In this document: positions 7,962-16,135 of the stretch, piece by piece
How positions within the stretch are numbered: position 1 is the first letter of the stretch
Layout of the letters: every line of letters begins with the position of its first letter
DNA from: Marinihelvus sp036351115
Lineage (GTDB): Bacteria > Pseudomonadota > Gammaproteobacteria > Xanthomonadales > SZUA-36
Direction of reading: 5' to 3'
Assembly: GCA_036351115.1 (NCBI GenBank)
Contig: JAZBOL010000044.1
Coordinates: 25,298 to 89,297 of the forward strand
DNA length: 64,000 nucleotides
The notes under the pieces: model-generated
What the model saw: the letters and a program-made list of their open reading frames with translations, nothing else
Databases searched by the model: none
What the model was told of the DNA's origin: nothing
Position numbers and translations under genes: made by a program

Positions 7962-8867
7962 CTAGCCTTTACCGCGGGTCTTGGTCTTGCCGGGCTTGGC
8001 GTTCTTTTCCAGGAACTGGATGATGCTGCCGGCCACGTCCTTGCCGGTGGCGTTCTCGATGCCTTCGAGGCCCGGGCTGGAGTTGACTTCCATGACCACG
8101 GGCCCGTGGTTGCTGCGCAGCAGGTCCACGCCGGCGACATTCAGACCCATGATCTTGGCCGAGCGCACGGCGGTGGACCGCTCCTCAGGAGTGATCTTGA
8201 CCAGGGTCGCGGAGCCGCCCCGGTGCAGGTTGGAGCGAAAGTCGCCCTCCTTGCCCGTGCGCTTCATGGCCGCCACGACCTTGTTGCCGACGACCAGGCA
8301 GCGGATGTCCGAGTTACCGGCTTCCTTGATGAACTCCTGCACCATGAAGTTGGCATTCAGCCCGCGAAAGGCTTCGATGACGCTTTCTGCGGCCTTCTTG
8401 GTTTCCCCGAGCACCACGCCCACGCCCTGGGTGCCCTCCAGCAGCTTGATCACCACCGGTGCGCCGCCCACGAAGCTGAGCAGGTCCTCCGTGTCGTCCG
8501 GCGCGCTGGCGAAGCCCGTGACGGGCAGTCCGATACCCCTGCGTGCGAGCAGTTGCAGGGCCCGGAGCTTGTCACGGGAGCGCGAAATGGCCAGGGATTC
8601 GTTCAGGGAGTAGACCCCCATCATCTCGAACTGGCGCACCACGGCCGTGCCGTAGAAAGAAACGCTGGCGCCGATGCGGGGAATGATGGCGTCGATGCCG
8701 GTGACCGCCTCGCCCTTGTAGTGGACGCTGGGGCGATGCGACGCGATGTTCATATAGCAGCGTCGATGATTCAGGAGCAGCATCTCGTGCCCGCGCTCCT
8801 TGCCCGCTTCCAGCAGGCGCCGGGTGCTGTACAGACGTCCGTTGGTCGAGAGAACGGCGATTTTCAT
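7962..8867 (-). CDS. rimK: RimK, ATP-grasp glutamate ligase for ribosomal protein S6
   Basis: A 301-residue ATP-grasp enzyme with the RimK N-terminus (MKIAVLSTNGRLYSTRRLLEAG), the VVIKLLEGTQGVGVVL nucleotide loop, DIRCLVVGNKVVAAMKR and the metal-binding VMEVNSSPGLEGIE near the C-terminus. RimK adds glutamates to the C-terminus of ribosomal protein S6 and can make poly-alpha-glutamate. It is the last gene of a three-gene minus-strand operon, starting 1 nt after the stop of the deacylase gene, with an AGGAAC ribosome site inside that gene's end. The C-terminal tail is Lys-rich (KPGKTKTRGKG). Confidence 0.96.
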   Translation of the reverse strand: MKIAVLSTNGRLYSTRRLLEAGKERGHEMLLLNHRRCYMNIASHRPSVHYKGEAVTGIDAIIPRIGASVSFYGTAVVRQFEMMGVYSLNESLAISRSRDKLRALQLLARRGIGLPVTGFASAPDDTEDLLSFVGGAPVVIKLLEGTQGVGVVLGETKKAAESVIEAFRGLNANFMVQEFIKEAGNSDIRCLVVGNKVVAAMKRTGKEGDFRSNLHRGGSATLVKITPEERSTAVRSAKIMGLNVAGVDLLRSNHGPVVMEVNSSPGLEGIENATGKDVAGSIIQFLEKNAKPGKTKTRGKG

Positions 8868-8868
8868 G

Positions 8869-9918
8869 TCAGGTTCCTATGAGTTCGTTTTCCACGGCGC
8901 GGCCCAGGGCCGGGTCGTGCGTCGTGGCGAAATCCTCCACCACGTTTTCCGCTTCCCGGACGCTGTCGAAGCCGGCGACGTGAAACAGGGCGTCGCCTTC
9001 GTGCGCCAGGGGCAGGTTGCTGCGGCCGATGATCAGGCCGCTGATGGGCGAGATCACGGGCGCTGTACGGGTTCCAAGAGGGTCGGTGACCATCGCCAGG
9101 TGCTCGCCTTTCTTGACGCGCCGCCCCAGGGCGCCGCGCTGCGTGACGATCCCGCTTTCCGGCGCGCGCACCCAGGTGGTCGAGCTGGCCACCACGGACG
9201 CGGCCGTGCCTCTTTCCCGGCGCCGCGGCAGCATGTCCTGGGCGCGAAGGACGCGAAGGATACCGCGAACGCCCGCCTTGATGCTGAGTTCGTCGAAACG
9301 CAGGGCCTCACCGGCCTCGTAGACGAGCACGGGAATGCCGCGGTCCGAGGCCGCGCTGCGCAGGGAACCGCCGCGTTCGCTGGCGCCGATGATCACGGGT
9401 GCGCCAAAGGCCATGGCCAGGCGCTCGGCCTCTTCGTCCCCCCGGGTGATGCGGATCTGGGGCAGGTTCGAGCGATCCAGGGCGCCCGTGTGCAGGTCGA
9501 TACCGAAATCGGCGCGGAAGGCGACCTCGCGGGTGAACACGTGGGCCAGGCGCGCGGCGATGGAGCCCGTGGCGCTGCCGGGAAAGCTGCGGTTCAGGTC
9601 CCGCCGATCCGGCAGGTAGCGCGAGCGGTCCAGAAACCCGTGGACGTTGACCACCGGGACGAGCAACAGCGTTCCGTGGAGCCGGTCCAGCGCCTTCATG
9701 CCCAGGAGTCGGCGGATGATCTCCACCCCATTGATCTCGTCACCGTGAACCGCCGCGGAAATGAAAGCGATCGGTCCGGTCTTGCGGCCGTGAATCACCT
9801 GCAGCGGCATGTGCAGGGCCGTGGTCGTGTACAGGTCGGCGATGGGCAGGTCCACGTTGACGCGGGTCCCCGGCGCGATGTCCACGCCGCCGACGGTGAT
9901 AGAGGATGCCTTGCTCAT
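8869..9918 (-). CDS. Succinylglutamate desuccinylase/aspartoacylase family zinc hydrolase
   Basis: A 349-residue M14-like zinc enzyme. The zinc-binding motif is AVHGDEINGVEI (His and Glu, about residues 55-66), with a later DLHTG (third His), and RDLNRSFPG as the substrate-arginine segment. The C-terminal part after about residue 240 has a beta-rich biotinyl-like domain (GIVTQRGALGRRVKKGEHLAMVTDPLG), common in this AstE/AspA subgroup. It is between rimB and rimK in one operon, an arrangement that suggests action on a glutamyl amide rather than arginine catabolism. Substrate is inferred, not shown. Confidence 0.88.
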   Translation of the reverse strand: MSKASSITVGGVDIAPGTRVNVDLPIADLYTTTALHMPLQVIHGRKTGPIAFISAAVHGDEINGVEIIRRLLGMKALDRLHGTLLLVPVVNVHGFLDRSRYLPDRRDLNRSFPGSATGSIAARLAHVFTREVAFRADFGIDLHTGALDRSNLPQIRITRGDEEAERLAMAFGAPVIIGASERGGSLRSAASDRGIPVLVYEAGEALRFDELSIKAGVRGILRVLRAQDMLPRRRERGTAASVVASSTTWVRAPESGIVTQRGALGRRVKKGEHLAMVTDPLGTRTAPVISPISGLIIGRSNLPLAHEGDALFHVAGFDSVREAENVVEDFATTHDPALGRAVENELIGT

Positions 9919-9958
9919 GAGGATGGACTCAGGATGGGTGGCTCAGGATGCGTCGTCT

Positions 9959-10417
9959 TCATCGGTCTGGCTCGGGTTTCTCACCCACGAGGTAGGAGCG
10001 CGCCGGGTCGACCAGGCAGCGTCCGTTGATGGCGGTCCGTCCGATCAGCATGCGGAACAGCATGTCGTCCCGCGGCGTCAGCGTGGCCTCGATGGGCCAG
10101 CCATGAGGCCCGAGTTCGAGCCTCGTCCGGATGACGTAGCGGCGGGTCACGTGGCCGCCGGAGTCCCGGACCTCGCGCTCGTCGATGATCGGGGCGTGGC
10201 ATTCCCGCACCGTGCCGAGGTCACGCTGGGTCGGGTGCATGAGAAAGCGCACCCAGGGCGACCCCTGCTTGTCGTAAGCCTCGACCTCGAAGGCATGCAG
10301 CGCCGAAGTCCGCGCGCCCGTGTCAACCTTGGCCTTGATATGGTCGATGCCGAGGTCGGGCAGGGACACCCACTCGCGCCAGCCCAGGGTGAGGGCTTCG
10401 CTTTCTGTCTGGCTCAT
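9959..10417 (-). CDS. rimB: RimB-like retropepsin-type protease (PF05618 'ATP-dependent zinc protease')
   Basis: With the ATG at 10417 the product is 152 residues, the usual family length. A longer open frame upstream is an antisense shadow. It has the GWREWVSLPDLGIDHIKAKVDTGARTSALHA-type N-terminus (written here in part) with the aspartic-protease-like DTGA at about residues 32-35, and GRTAINGRCLVDPARSYL near the end. Proteins of this family work with RimK to control S6 glutamylation in pseudomonads. First gene of the rimB-deacylase-rimK operon; 40 nt separate it from the deacylase gene. Confidence 0.88.
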   Translation of the reverse strand: MSQTESEALTLGWREWVSLPDLGIDHIKAKVDTGARTSALHAFEVEAYDKQGSPWVRFLMHPTQRDLGTVRECHAPIIDEREVRDSGGHVTRRYVIRTRLELGPHGWPIEATLTPRDDMLFRMLIGRTAINGRCLVDPARSYLVGEKPEPDR

Positions 10418-10543
10418 GGTCGCCGACCCAGGGAAACAAAAGACGCACATCGTATCAAATGCCCGGGAACAGATTTGCTGTCTCTTGCAGCGCCGCGGCC
10501 GACGCGTACACTGGCGCCCTACCCCAACAATCGGATATTCGCC

Positions 10544-11866
10544 ATGCGCCGTCACCTGTCCCTGTTCGCCGCCTGCGCCTTGTTCGCCGCACCGCTGTCT
10601 GCGGACAGTTTGTCCATGAGCGTCAAGACCGACTACGACCGGTACCTCGCGCCCCTGTTCGAGCACTTTCACCGCAACCCGGAGCTGTCCACGGTCGAGA
10701 ACGAGACGGCCGCGCGCATGGCGCTGGAGCTGAGCGATGCAGGGTTCGACGTCACGGAAAACGTGGGCGGCACGGGCCTGGTGGCGATGCTGGAGAATGG
10801 CGACGGGCCGCTCATCATGATGCGCGCCGACATGGATGGCCTCCCGGTGAAGGAAGCGAGCGGCCTGGAGTATGCCTCGGTCAAACAGCAGGTCAGTCCG
10901 ATCACCGGTGAGACCGTTTACACCATGCACGCCTGCGGCCATGACGTGCACATCACGGCGCTGGTGGGGACGGCGCGGCAGATGGTGCAGCGCCAGGACG
11001 AATGGTCCGGCACGCTCATGCTGGTGGTGCAGCCGGCGGAGGAAACGGGCGCCGGCGCCAAGGCCATGCGCGCCGACGACATCTGGACCCGCTTCGGCAC
11101 CCCGGATGCCGCCCTGGCCTTCCATGTCAGCGCCAATGATGAAGCCGGGGTGATCAACGTCAGCGAGGGCAGTCCCTACGCCGGCGCGGATTCCGTGGAC
11201 ATCATCGTGCACGGGGTGGGCGGACACGGCGCCTCGCCGCACCAGGCCATCGACCCGATCGTGCTGGGCGCCCAGATTGTCCTCGGCTTGCAGACCCTCG
11301 TATCCCGCGAGCTCCCGCCCCGGGATGCGGGCGTGGTCACCGTCGGTTCGTTCCACGCCGGCACCAAGCACAACATCATCTCAGACCGGGCGCACCTGCA
11401 GCTGACCGTGCGGAACACCAAGCCCGAAACCCGCGAGCTGCTGCTCGGGGGTATCGAACGCATTGCGAAGAACCTGGGCCGCGCTGCCGGTCTGCCGGAA
11501 GACAGGCTGCCCGAGGTTATCGTTTCCGAGGACTCGGTGCCGCCGACCCAGAACACGCCGGCCCTGGCCCAGCGCCTCAAGGGCGCCTGGGCGAATACCC
11601 TCGGGACCGAGCGGGTCGTGGATATTCCCAGCAAGGGCATGGGTGCGGAGGACTTTCCATTCTTCACCGTGGATCCGTCGGTGGACACGGTCTACTGGCG
11701 CGTTGGCGGGACGCCGAAGGCGGCGTTCATCGCGGCAGAGAACGGCGGGCCGCCGGTTCCGGGCCACCATTCCCCGTTCTTCAAAATCGAGCCGGAAACC
11801 TCCGTGCGCGCGGGCATCGAGTCGACGGTGGTGGCGCTGCTGGAACTGATGCCCCCGGCGCCCTGA
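10544..11866 (+). CDS. Exported M20 family amidohydrolase (M20D-like)
   Basis: From the ATG at 10544 the product is 440 residues with a signal peptide (MRRHLSLFAACALFAAPLSA). The metal-binding order of M20 amidohydrolases is present: MRADMDGLPV (93-102), HACGHDVH (129-136) and QPAEETGAGA (163-172), plus a final GHHSPFF. FHVSANDEAG and GGHGASPHQ belong to the dimerisation domain. It likely hydrolyses an N-acyl amino acid or peptide amide in the periplasm. It is divergent from rimB with a 126-bp shared promoter region; the frame open further upstream overlaps rimB and is rejected. Confidence 0.92.
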   Translation: MRRHLSLFAACALFAAPLSADSLSMSVKTDYDRYLAPLFEHFHRNPELSTVENETAARMALELSDAGFDVTENVGGTGLVAMLENGDGPLIMMRADMDGLPVKEASGLEYASVKQQVSPITGETVYTMHACGHDVHITALVGTARQMVQRQDEWSGTLMLVVQPAEETGAGAKAMRADDIWTRFGTPDAALAFHVSANDEAGVINVSEGSPYAGADSVDIIVHGVGGHGASPHQAIDPIVLGAQIVLGLQTLVSRELPPRDAGVVTVGSFHAGTKHNIISDRAHLQLTVRNTKPETRELLLGGIERIAKNLGRAAGLPEDRLPEVIVSEDSVPPTQNTPALAQRLKGAWANTLGTERVVDIPSKGMGAEDFPFFTVDPSVDTVYWRVGGTPKAAFIAAENGGPPVPGHHSPFFKIEPETSVRAGIESTVVALLELMPPAP

Positions 11867-11932
11867 CCGGAAGTCCTCCTGGCCGGAGGGCCTCGCCAGG
11901 GTCCACGCGTCCGACCGGGGTGATCCCGGCGC

Positions 11933-12520
11933 TCAGCGCGCCGGCAGGCGCTCCAGCATCTGCCGGGTTACCGAGTCGATCATCTCGATCATGGCTTCGT
12001 CGCTTCGCTGGCCGCTCAGGCGACCGGAGGCGACGGCTTCCCACACCAGCTCGTTGGGACCGGCCGCAACCAGGCCGATGCTGATGCTGCCGTCACCGTA
12101 GCGCTGCTGCCGCGTCGAGGCCCCGAAGCCTTCCCCGTAGCCGCGCCAGCTGTCGTGGAACGTGCCCCGCTGCACGTGAATCGCCTGGTAGGCGTCACTC
12201 TGCAGGGACGCATCGACCTCGACGGCAAGGGCCGCGGCCACGTTGACCAGCAGCTCCGGTTCCATGGACCGCAGGTACCCCCGGGCCGCCATGGCCGCCT
12301 CGATGTTGCGTTCGAAGCTGGAGACAACGGCTTCCGGGTACCCGGTGGATTCCACGGTCATCGGATCGACAAAATTCCAGGTGGCGTAGGCCGTTACCGG
12401 CTTCGCCGAATCCTCGATGACGTCGATCTTCGGCTGGTAGGGGGCGCAGCCCGCGAGCCACAGGCAGCCGAGGAGCAGAAATCCGCGTGTGACCGGGCGG
12501 TGTTCGCATCGTCGATTCAT
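11933..12520 (-). CDS. DUF4136 family lipoprotein
   Basis: From the ATG at 12520 the product is 195 residues (GTG at 12526 would add two). The lipobox LWLAGC puts the lipidated Cys near residue 25. The mature part (TYATWNFVDP, then NIEAAMAARGYLR and a C-terminal amphipathic DSVTRQMLERLP) fits DUF4136 lipoproteins, which have this beta-strand/helix arrangement. It is probably periplasmic and membrane-anchored; function unknown. Convergent with the M20 gene. Confidence 0.85.
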   Translation of the reverse strand: MNRRCEHRPVTRGFLLLGCLWLAGCAPYQPKIDVIEDSAKPVTAYATWNFVDPMTVESTGYPEAVVSSFERNIEAAMAARGYLRSMEPELLVNVAAALAVEVDASLQSDAYQAIHVQRGTFHDSWRGYGEGFGASTRQQRYGDGSISIGLVAAGPNELVWEAVASGRLSGQRSDEAMIEMIDSVTRQMLERLPAR

Positions 12521-12997
12521 GAGCACGACTTTGGTTGTTCGTGAGACACATTATAGAAGGCGAACGGCGGGGTGTGCTCCGTGGGATTCACGGACAGCCA
12601 GGGGTGCGCCCGGACTTCGATCGAAAAGTGCGATTCATTGCTGGAACGCGAAATTTAACGTCATTAAGCTGCCTGTTCAAAGATATACATGTCTTTTCTT
12701 TCTGTTGATTCGGCGTCTTTTTGCGCCCCGGATCAGGGTTTCCAGGCAAACCCGGGTCGTTCTTCCCGCCGCCTCGAGGCTAAAAGGGCCGTTAAAATCG
12801 GCTTATAGGCGGCAAAAAACAGAAAAAATGGATTATTTTCTCTGAAATGTCTCGAAAATAACGAATCGAAAAAGAGGTGCATGGCTGTCTTGAAACGGGA
12901 TGAGCTCTATCGGTTCTGCCGTGAAAACAGGGCTCTAAAATCAATTAAAAGTGGTTAAAAACTCTTAATAATCGCTAAAAACATCGAAATACGAAAA
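12521..12997. other. 477-bp AT-rich intergenic region
   Basis: This gap between two minus-strand genes is markedly lower in G+C than the rest of the window, especially 12780-13000 with runs such as AAAAAACAGAAAAAATGG. No known RNA family, insertion-sequence end or clear terminator was recognised. It holds one short candidate ORF (12881-12958). It must contain the promoter of the DUF4136 gene on its left and the 3' end of the YgjP-like transcript on its right. Confidence 0.7.
12881..12958 (+). CDS. Candidate 25-residue small protein in AT-rich gap
   Basis: An ATG at 12881 is preceded by AAGAGGTG at near-ideal spacing and opens a 25-codon frame (MAVLKRDELYRFCRENRALK and five more residues) ending in TAA. 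The product is basic with a single Cys. The ribosome site is the only positive evidence; the frame may be chance. Confidence 0.25.
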   Translation: MAVLKRDELYRFCRENRALKSIKSG

Positions 12998-13729
12998 TCA
13001 CTCCTGGGTGTAGCGTGCGCCCTCCGCCCGCAGATGCGCCCGTTGCTCGCGCCAGTCCGGGAACAGCCGCTCCTGCAGCGCGTAAAACGCCGGACCGTGA
13101 TTCATCTCCTTCACGTGGCAAAGCTCGTGGGCGATCACGTAGTCCAGGCAGGCAGGCGGTGCTTTCACCAGATGCGTGTTGAGCCGGATGACGCCCGCGC
13201 TGCTGCAGGTACCCCAGGTTTTGCGCATGCGGCGAAGGCGGAGTTGCAGCTTGCGGTCCGAGGCCCAGCTCGCCTGGCGCTGCCAGTGAGCGAGGCGTTC
13301 GGCGAACAGCGACTCGGCCTGGACGCGGTACCAGGCGTTGAGTTTGTCCCGGATCCTGTCGGTAGCCGTGTCCGGGACCGGCAGGAACAGGGTGTCGTCC
13401 GACAGCGCCGGTGCCGACGCTCTCGGGCTTCGAGCCTGAATCCGTAGCCGCATTTCCCGCCCCCGGAACAGGTGGATGGCGCCATCGGCGTAACGGAGCG
13501 GCTCCAGGGCGCGGGTACGGGCCCGGTGCAGAAAACGGCGCACCTTGTCCAGGTGTTTGCGCAGCAGCCGCCGGGTGTAAAAGTCTGGCCAGTCCTGCGG
13601 CACCACCACGCGAAGACCCCCGTCGTCGTCGATCTCGAGGTGCATTCGCCGCGTGATGCGCGGCCGGTGGGCAATCGTGAAGTGCAGGGGGCCCTGGGCG
13701 GTGTCGAGTCTCTGTGGTCTCGGCGTCAC
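12998..13729 (-). CDS. YgjP-like (DUF45/M48-type) metalloprotease
   Basis: A 243-residue protein. The C-terminal third has the zinc motif HELCH (201-205) followed by MNHGPAF with the third ligand His211, plus the preceding WGTCSSAGVIRLNTHL segment diagnostic of YgjP/DUF45. The N-terminal part is a basic, arginine-rich domain. The family is predicted to be a cytoplasmic metalloprotease. Its start codon overlaps the stop of the upstream PNPOx-like gene by 4 nt, so the two are translationally coupled. Confidence 0.88.
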   Translation of the reverse strand: MTPRPQRLDTAQGPLHFTIAHRPRITRRMHLEIDDDGGLRVVVPQDWPDFYTRRLLRKHLDKVRRFLHRARTRALEPLRYADGAIHLFRGREMRLRIQARSPRASAPALSDDTLFLPVPDTATDRIRDKLNAWYRVQAESLFAERLAHWQRQASWASDRKLQLRLRRMRKTWGTCSSAGVIRLNTHLVKAPPACLDYVIAHELCHVKEMNHGPAFYALQERLFPDWREQRAHLRAEGARYTQE

Positions 13730-14316
13730 GGCGCCACCCAGCCGGCGTCCCAGTGGTCTCCGGTCCAGATCAGCCTGGCGCGTCGATGACCTTCCCGATC
13801 GAGGTGCAGCCAGTCCATGCGCTCGACGACGCAGCGGACGACCAGGAACCGGCCGTAGGCCGTGTTCTCGTCATCCCGCCGGGCAGCGGCCGTTTGCGGG
13901 TCGCTGATCGCCGTCGCCGGTGCGTCGTGGTGCCGGTAGTTGGAGCGGCTGCCGGCGGTCAACTGCGCCCAGTGTGTCTCCGCGACCTCGTCGGCGAGAT
14001 GCAGCGTGACGCGACCCTGGCAGCGCAGCTGCTCCCTGGCGACCGCATCCCAGAACAGCCAGGACAGCTGCGGCGCCTGTGCCAGCTCGCCGGCCTTCGC
14101 GGAGCGCGCGTCGGTATGGAGCGACAGGGCCCGCTGCGCCGTCTGCGTCTCGCGCAGCACCACGGTGCGGACCGCCGCGCCATTCCCGCTGCGCGTGGCG
14201 ATCGCCGGTGTTCGCCAGGGATCGGTGTGATCGTCGGTGGCTGCTGTCAGACGCTGCCAACAGGTCGTGGCCAGGGAATCCAGGGCCGGTTGTGGGGGGT
14301 GGGATACACTCGACAT
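13726..14316 (-). CDS. Pyridoxamine 5'-phosphate oxidase-like flavoprotein
   Basis: From the ATG at 14316 the product is 196 residues. Recognisable parts are PAIATRSGNGAAVRTVVLRE (split-barrel strand and phosphate-binding region), LSLHTDARSAKAGEL, LSWLFWDAVAREQLRCQGRV and a C-terminal WLHLDREGHRRARL, as in the FMN-binding PNPOx-like family that includes plant/bacterial Alr4036-type proteins. It probably binds FMN; a true PdxH role is unlikely because the sequence is shorter and divergent. The frame stays open for hundreds of codons further upstream, but that is antisense to ubiG and HiPIP. Confidence 0.8.
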   Translation of the reverse strand: MSSVSHPPQPALDSLATTCWQRLTAATDDHTDPWRTPAIATRSGNGAAVRTVVLRETQTAQRALSLHTDARSAKAGELAQAPQLSWLFWDAVAREQLRCQGRVTLHLADEVAETHWAQLTAGSRSNYRHHDAPATAISDPQTAAARRDDENTAYGRFLVVRCVVERMDWLHLDREGHRRARLIWTGDHWDAGWVAP

Positions 14317-14499
14317 GGACCGTCTTCCGGAAGCACCTCTTATTGCGGTTTGGGGCTCATGAATCGTAGACTCGCGCTTCACGTCCTCATGATGGACGAA
14401 ACGTAGACTTTCCCAGCTCTCGTGGCGCGCCCCCCGGGCACGCCGTACCCAATCCGCCCAGGGAAAACGACCCTGGGGACCAGGCACGAGGAAATAAAC

Positions 14500-14826
14500 A
14501 TGAAAGACCGCAAGGTAGCACGACGCACCTTCCTTCGCAGCACCGTCGCAGCCGGTGTCGCCATTCCACTCGCCGGTATTCCGGTGGTCACCCTGGCCCA
14601 GGCCAAAGTGGCCGAGGATGACCCCGCCGCCGCAGCGCTGGGCTACAAGCATGACGCCAGCACGGTAGACGCGGCGAAGTTCCCGCAGAAAACCGACGAT
14701 CAGAACTGCACCAACTGCCGTCTCTACTCCGCCGGTGGCGAAGAGGGCTGGGGCAACTGCGGCATCTTCCCCGGCAAGCTGGTCAACGCCGAAGGCTGGT
14801 GCAGCGCCTGGGTCGCGGCCGGCTAA
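14500..14826 (+). CDS. High-potential iron-sulfur protein (HiPIP)
   Basis: From the ATG at 14500 (GAGG 8 nt upstream) the product is 108 residues. It starts with a twin-arginine signal (ARRTFLRS, residues 7-14, then a hydrophobic stretch ending VTLAQA). The mature protein has the four [4Fe-4S] ligands Cys70, Cys73, Cys87 and Cys101, with NCTNCRLY, GWGNCGIFPGK and GWCSAW as expected for HiPIP. It is a periplasmic one-electron carrier, typically between the bc1 complex and an oxidase or reaction centre. The upstream extension to 14422 would hide the Tat signal and is rejected. Confidence 0.95.
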   Translation: MKDRKVARRTFLRSTVAAGVAIPLAGIPVVTLAQAKVAEDDPAAAALGYKHDASTVDAAKFPQKTDDQNCTNCRLYSAGGEEGWGNCGIFPGKLVNAEGWCSAWVAAG

Positions 14827-14859
14827 GAGGCCGGTTGTCAGGCAGCGGTTGCTGGAACC

Positions 14860-15669
14860 TTGGACGCCGCCTCCCGGGCTGAGCACGCCGAGCAGCCGGC
14901 TGGGGGCGTCTCTGCGCCCAGCGTAGACCCGCGCGAGGTCGCGCACTATCGCGGCCTCGCCACCACCTGGTGGGATGCGGCCGGGCCTTTCTGGCCGCTC
15001 CACCGTCTCAATGCGCTGCGCGTTCCCTGGATTCTCGAACACGCCTGTCAGCATTTCGAGCGGGACCCTGCAGCGGCCCTGCCGCTGCAGGGTCTTCGCG
15101 TGGTCGATATCGGTTGCGGGGGCGGCATCCTTTCCGAGTCCATGGCTCGGCTGGGCGCAGTCGTGCACGGCATCGACGTGGTGGACCGCAACATCCTCAT
15201 CGCCCGGCAGCACGCCGAGGGCCAGGCTCTCGACCTTAGGTACGAACTGACCACGGCCGAGGCGCTCGCCGAGACCGGCGCCCGTTACGACCTGGTATTG
15301 AACATGGAGGTCGTGGAGCACGTGGCGGACCTGCCCGGCTTCATGGCGGCGGCCAGCCGGCTCATGGCTCCGCGCGGTCAGATGTTTGTCGCCACGATCA
15401 ACCGCAACCCGCTGGCGTGGCTGATCGCGATTTTCGGCGCCGAGTACGTGCTCCGCTGGATGCCCAGGGGCACGCACCGGTACAAACTGCTGCGCAAACC
15501 CCGGGAGATTGCCGGCCTGCTGATGCGGGACGGTATCGAAATCACCGACCGCATCGGCGTTCGGGTCAATCCGTTCCGGAAGAGCCTGCACCTCACCGAC
15601 TTCATGATGGTCAACTACATGCTCAGTGCGAGCCGCACGTTTCATGTCGTGGGCAGCGGGACCGGCTGA
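14860..15669 (+). CDS. ubiG: UbiG, ubiquinone biosynthesis O-methyltransferase
   Basis: A 269-residue class I SAM methyltransferase. VDPREVAHYRGLATTWWDAAGPFWPLHRLN-type N-terminus (quoted in part), the SAM loop VVDIGCGGGILSE, and NMEVVEHV identify UbiG rather than other methyltransferases. It performs both O-methylations of ubiquinone synthesis at the inner membrane. The start is TTG at 14860 in the best fit; the first 20 residues are variable. Four nt separate it from the next gene, so ubiG, DUF3429, sir2 and psuG form one operon. Confidence 0.93.
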   Translation: MDAASRAEHAEQPAGGVSAPSVDPREVAHYRGLATTWWDAAGPFWPLHRLNALRVPWILEHACQHFERDPAAALPLQGLRVVDIGCGGGILSESMARLGAVVHGIDVVDRNILIARQHAEGQALDLRYELTTAEALAETGARYDLVLNMEVVEHVADLPGFMAAASRLMAPRGQMFVATINRNPLAWLIAIFGAEYVLRWMPRGTHRYKLLRKPREIAGLLMRDGIEITDRIGVRVNPFRKSLHLTDFMMVNYMLSASRTFHVVGSGTG

Positions 15670-15672
15670 GCG

Positions 15673-16131
15673 ATGGACGAGGCCGGCACATCCCGCCGCA
15701 AGAGTGCGCTGAAGCGCGTCTCTCCCCAGGTCCTCGGATTCGGCGGTCTGATTCCGTTCGTGGTACTTGCCGCCCTGACGCTCATCGGGCCCGAGGGCTG
15801 GAAAGACTGGGTCAGCGGTGGCCTGATCGCCTACGGCGCGGTCATCCTGTCCTTCCTCGGCGGCATCACCTGGGGGCTCGCCGTGACGCGGCAGCGCCAG
15901 CGTGATCCGCTTTATCTCGCGAGCATGGCCCCGTTTTTCGCGGCCTGGATCGCCCTGCTGATGCCCCGGCTGCCCGGCCTGATCCTGCTCATGGTGGCCT
16001 TCCTCGGGTCTCTCGCCAACGATTTCATGCTCAAGAAGGCCGGTTTGTCGCCCGGCTGGTTCTTCTCCCTGCGTGTCACGCTGACGGCCGTGGTCGTCGC
16101 CTGTCTCGCGGTGGCCGCCTTCGGCATCTGA
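15673..16131 (+). CDS. DUF3429 family inner-membrane protein
   Basis: A 152-residue protein with about five predicted membrane segments (GFGGLIPFVVLAALTLI, GLIAYGAVILSFLGGITWGLA, LASMAPFFAAWIALL, GLILLMVAFLGSLANDF and a C-terminal LTAVVVACLAVAAFGI). SFLGGITWG is a family hallmark of DUF3429. Function unknown. It lies between ubiG (3 nt gap) and the sirtuin gene (4 nt gap). Confidence 0.85.
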   Translation: MDEAGTSRRKSALKRVSPQVLGFGGLIPFVVLAALTLIGPEGWKDWVSGGLIAYGAVILSFLGGITWGLAVTRQRQRDPLYLASMAPFFAAWIALLMPRLPGLILLMVAFLGSLANDFMLKKAGLSPGWFFSLRVTLTAVVVACLAVAAFGI

Positions 16132-16135
16132 GCCG

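Noticed and set aside
12489..12845. A 118-codon plus-strand open frame in the AT-rich gap
   Set aside because: It overlaps the start of the DUF4136 gene, has no ribosome site and an implausible composition.
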